This document shows, in pieces, positions 62,100 through 64,000 of a stretch of 64,000 nt of DNA; position 1 is the stretch's first letter; each line of letters begins with the position of its first letter. The position numbers were made by a program, and so were the translations under genes. The notes under the pieces are model-generated. The model was given only the letters and a program-made list of their open reading frames with translations. It made no database searches and was not told where the DNA came from. Source of the DNA: an uncultured bacterium (lineage in GTDB: Bacteria > Bacteroidota > Rhodothermia > Rhodothermales > Rubricoccaceae); contig CANLSR010000007.1 of the NCBI GenBank assembly GCA_947493945.1, positions 122,872 to 186,871 of the forward strand. Direction: 5' to 3'.

Positions 62100-62137
62100 C
62101 TTCCCGCCGGCGACTGGCGCCAGCGTTCGGCGGGAAG
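62100..62137. repeat. Nested inverted repeat between ispD and ispF
   Basis: Outer arms CTTCCCGCCG (62100-62109) and CGGCGGGAAG (62128-62137) enclose the palindrome CTGGCGCCAG (62114-62123). It may be an mRNA hairpin or a protein-binding site; there is no U-tract. Confidence 0.6.
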
Positions 62138-62168
62138 CAGATTGGCATACCTCTGCATCTCCGCACCC

Positions 62169-62669
62169 ATGCGCATCGGCCACGGCTACGACGTCCACCG
62201 CCTGGTTTCCGGGCGCCCGCTCATCCTAGGAGGCGTCACCGTGCCGTCCGAGCTCGGCCTTGACGGCCACTCCGACGCCGACGTCCTGACCCACGCCATC
62301 ATCGACGCACTCCTGGGCGCGGCGGCCCTCGGCGACATCGGCGCGCTGTTCCCCGACACTGACGCCGCTTACAAAGGCGCCGACAGCATCGGGCTCCTCC
62401 AGGCCGTCGTCGCCCGCGTCGGGGCGGCGGGCTACGCGATTGCCAACGTCGACGCGACCGTCGTGCTGCAGCGTCCCAAGCTCCGTCCCCACGTCGACGC
62501 CATGCGCGAGCGGCTGGCGGGCGCGCTGGGCGTGTCCGTCGGCCAGGTCTCGGTCAAGGCCACCACGGGCGAGGGGCTGGGCTGGGAGGGCGCCGGCGAG
62601 GGCGCGGCGGCCCACGCCGTTTGTCTGCTGACGCCGGCCCCGACGGGCGCCGCCAGCGGCGCGTCGTGA
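62169..62669 (+). CDS. ispF: 2-C-methyl-D-erythritol 2,4-cyclodiphosphate synthase
   Basis: The enzyme cyclises CDP-methylerythritol 2-phosphate in the MEP pathway. The 166-residue trimer-forming protein has the zinc site [39 protein letters not shown] and [12 protein letters not shown]. The C-terminal tail ([10 protein letters not shown]) is encoded by a CGCCAGCGG repeat arm. ATG 62169 is the standard start (RIGHGYDVH). Its stop overlaps the next GTG start by 4 nt. Confidence 0.95.
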   Translation: MRIGHGYDVHRLVSGRPLILGGVTVPSELGLDGHSDADVLTHAIIDALLGAAALGDIGALFPDTDAAYKGADSIGLLQAVVARVGAAGYAIANVDATVVLQRPKLRPHVDAMRERLAGALGVSVGQVSVKATTGEGLGWEGAGEGAAAHAVCLLTPAPTGAASGAS

Positions 62670-63319
62670 GCGGGGTGGTCCACGACTTCGTCGTCTGGCT
62701 GGAGGCGCTCCCGCCGGTCGGCATCTACGCCGTCCTGCTGGCCGTCGCCTACGGCGAGAACATCGTGCCGCCCATCTGGGGCGACACCGTGATCGTGCTC
62801 TGCGGCTCGCTCGTCGGCCTAGGCGTGCTGTCGTTCGTGCCGACCGTCGCGCTGGCGTCGCTGGGCGGCGCGGCCGGGTTCATGACCGTGTTCTGGGTCG
62901 GGCAGCGGCTGGGGGGCGCCGTCCACGACCCGGCCCGGCTCCGGTGGATCCCGCGGACGCCGCTCGCCCGCGCCGAGGTCTGGCTGGAGCGGTGGGGGCA
63001 GGGCGTCATCGTGGCCAACCGGTTCCTCGCAGGCGGCCGGTCGGTGATCGGGCTGCTGGCCGGCGCCTCCGACCTCCGCTGGGGGGCGACCACGGCCTGG
63101 GCCACCGTCAGCGCCACGGCCTGGAGCGCGCTCCTGGTCTGGGGCGGGTCGGTGCTGGGGCACGAGTGGGAGCGCGTGCTGGGCTGGCTGGCCGCCTACG
63201 GCCGCGTCGTGACCGCGCTGCTGGCGGTCGCGGTGGCCGCGTTCGTGGCCCGCCGGGTTTGGGCGGGACGGGCCCGCCGTGCGAAAGGGGGGAGAAGAGA
63301 CCGCCCGGACCCCCTCTGA
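62666..63319 (+). CDS. DedA/SNARE-associated family membrane protein
   Basis: The 217-residue protein, GTG-started, has several membrane segments and the DedA pattern: [42 protein letters not shown] and [22 protein letters not shown], the last carrying the conserved Arg residues. DedA proteins act as lipid or undecaprenyl-phosphate flippases. The tail is basic ([15 protein letters not shown]). It overlaps ispF by 4 nt and is likely co-expressed. Confidence 0.92.
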   Translation: MSGVVHDFVVWLEALPPVGIYAVLLAVAYGENIVPPIWGDTVIVLCGSLVGLGVLSFVPTVALASLGGAAGFMTVFWVGQRLGGAVHDPARLRWIPRTPLARAEVWLERWGQGVIVANRFLAGGRSVIGLLAGASDLRWGATTAWATVSATAWSALLVWGGSVLGHEWERVLGWLAAYGRVVTALLAVAVAAFVARRVWAGRARRAKGGRRDRPDPL

Positions 63320-63332
63320 ACCGTGTCGGCGG

Positions 63333-63364
63333 TTGACCGGGCGCCCGTCCGCCGGCTACCTTCG
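63333..63364 (+). promoter_or_regulatory. Promoter of tRNA-tuf cluster
   Basis: TTG (63333-63335), a 21-nt spacer and TACCTTCG (63357-63364) form a Bacteroidota-type promoter about 20 nt before the first tRNA. Confidence 0.68.
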
Positions 63365-63384
63365 CGCTTCGCGATGCCCGCACC

Positions 63385-63457
63385 GCTGGCGTAGCTCAGT
63401 TGGTAGAGCAGCTGATTTGTAATCAGCAGGTCGGGGGTTCGAGTCCCTCCGCCAGCT
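63385..63457 (+). tRNA. tRNA-Thr (UGU)
   Basis: Acceptor arms GCTGGCG and CGCCAGC pair fully; the anticodon arm CTGAT-TTGTAAT-CAG carries TGT; the T-arm has GGTTCGAGTCC. No CCA is encoded. First of four tRNAs before tuf. Confidence 0.97.
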
Positions 63458-63485
63458 CGCCGCTGGCATCGCACGTTCTTTCTTC

Positions 63486-63568
<83 letters not shown>

Positions 63569-63596
63569 CGGACGACGCGCTTGCCACGGCGCCGTC

Positions 63597-63669
63597 GCGG
63601 GAGTAGCTCAGTTGGTAGAGCGTCACCCTTCCAAGGTGAATGTCGCCGGTTCGAACCCGGTCTCCCGCT
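63597..63669 (+). tRNA. tRNA-Gly (UCC)
   Basis: Acceptor GCGGGAG pairs with CTCCCGC; the anticodon stem CACCC/GGTG holds the loop TTCCAAG with anticodon TCC. Confidence 0.97.
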
Positions 63670-63759
63670 CGTCGATGCCAGGTCGGGCACAAGCGGAGGG
63701 GCCAGGTGGGTCGCACCCCACCCTGCGCCTCCAGCGCCGCCAGGCCTGACGTCCCAATC

Positions 63760-63831
<72 letters not shown>

Positions 63832-63911
63832 CCGGCGACCCGGCCTCCGGACTCCGCGTCCGGGGCCGGCGTCTCGTCACTCACCCCACACGCGAACACA
63901 CCTCAAGCACC

Positions 63912-64000
63912 ATGGCGAAGGAGCAATTTCAGCGCACGAAGCCCCACGTGAACGTGGGCACGATCGGCCACGTCGACCACGGGAAGACGACGCTGACGGC
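63912..64000 (+). CDS. tuf: Elongation factor Tu (3' part outside window)
   Basis: The first 29 residues ([20 protein letters not shown] then VDHGKTTLT) are the EF-Tu N-terminus with the P-loop [10 protein letters not shown]-Tu delivers aminoacyl-tRNA to the ribosome. The order tRNA-Thr-Tyr-Gly-Thr-tuf equals the tufB operon of E. coli. EF-Tu is also the known target of Doc toxins, such as the one at 46963-47358. Confidence 0.97.
   Translation, partial: MAKEQFQRTKPHVNVGTIGHVDHGKTTLT

Overview
The window is very GC-rich bacterial DNA with short intergenic gaps, tight gene overlaps and no Shine-Dalgarno sites that I can recognise. Several features point to the Rhodothermota/Bacteroidota side of the tree, possibly a Rubricoccaceae-like marine bacterium: a DUF4783 protein, DUF1573 and DUF547 proteins, a fused E1 alpha-beta dehydrogenase, and -33/-7 promoters of the TTG-N19-21-TAnnTTTG type. 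This placement is inference from gene content and promoter form, not from an rRNA gene.

Region 1 (1-10 kb, minus strand) is one long tryptophan supercluster: leader peptide trpL, trpE, an unknown helical protein, trpS, trpG, a four-helix-bundle protein, trpD, trpC, trpF, trpB, a GIY-YIG nuclease and trpA (running off the left edge). Upstream of trpE is a complete transcription attenuator: a 23-residue leader peptide with tandem Trp codons, mutually exclusive 1:2, 2:3 and 3:4 helices, and a U-tract terminator. The -7 box lies 4 nt before the leader ATG, which suggests a leaderless leader peptide. The two non-trp insertions, and repeats of a GGGTTC/GAACCC type, sit at gene junctions.

Region 2 (10-22 kb): a secreted protein and an L,D-transpeptidase; a possible papain/C39-like cysteine peptidase; photolyase; a GNAT enzyme; a hemolysin III family membrane protein; a corrinoid adenosyltransferase next to a BtuD/FecE-like ATPase; two small unknown genes; and an 1125-residue DUF4175-like coiled-coil membrane protein.

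Region 3 (22-35 kb): glycogen synthesis (glgA, glgC), molybdenum cofactor genes (moeA, moaB), an SCP2 protein, yidD, glutamate dehydrogenase, an rRNA methyltransferase, alanine dehydrogenase and alanine racemase.

Region 4 (35-50 kb): a PhoB/PhoR-like two-component pair, a fused E1 alpha-beta 2-oxoacid dehydrogenase with a long acidic N-terminal extension, DUF1573, DUF547, a 44-residue membrane protein, TPR and LOG proteins, an OmpA-like lipoprotein, a sugar nucleotidyltransferase, an AbrB-Doc toxin-antitoxin pair and MutS2.

Region 5 (50-64 kb): DUF4783, a very large NtrY-like membrane histidine kinase coupled to a MOSC protein, cystathionine gamma-synthase, a TPR lipoprotein, an unknown protein plus fumarylacetoacetase, queA, ispD, ispF, a DedA protein, and the tRNA-Thr-Tyr-Gly-Thr cluster leading into tuf (cut by the right edge).

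Three hairpin or repeat families recur between genes: GTAGAGACGCC/GGCGTCTCTAC palindromes, CCGCTGGCGG/CCGCCAGCGG inverted repeats, and the GGGTTC repeats of the trp region. No CRISPR array, rRNA gene or intact insertion sequence was seen.
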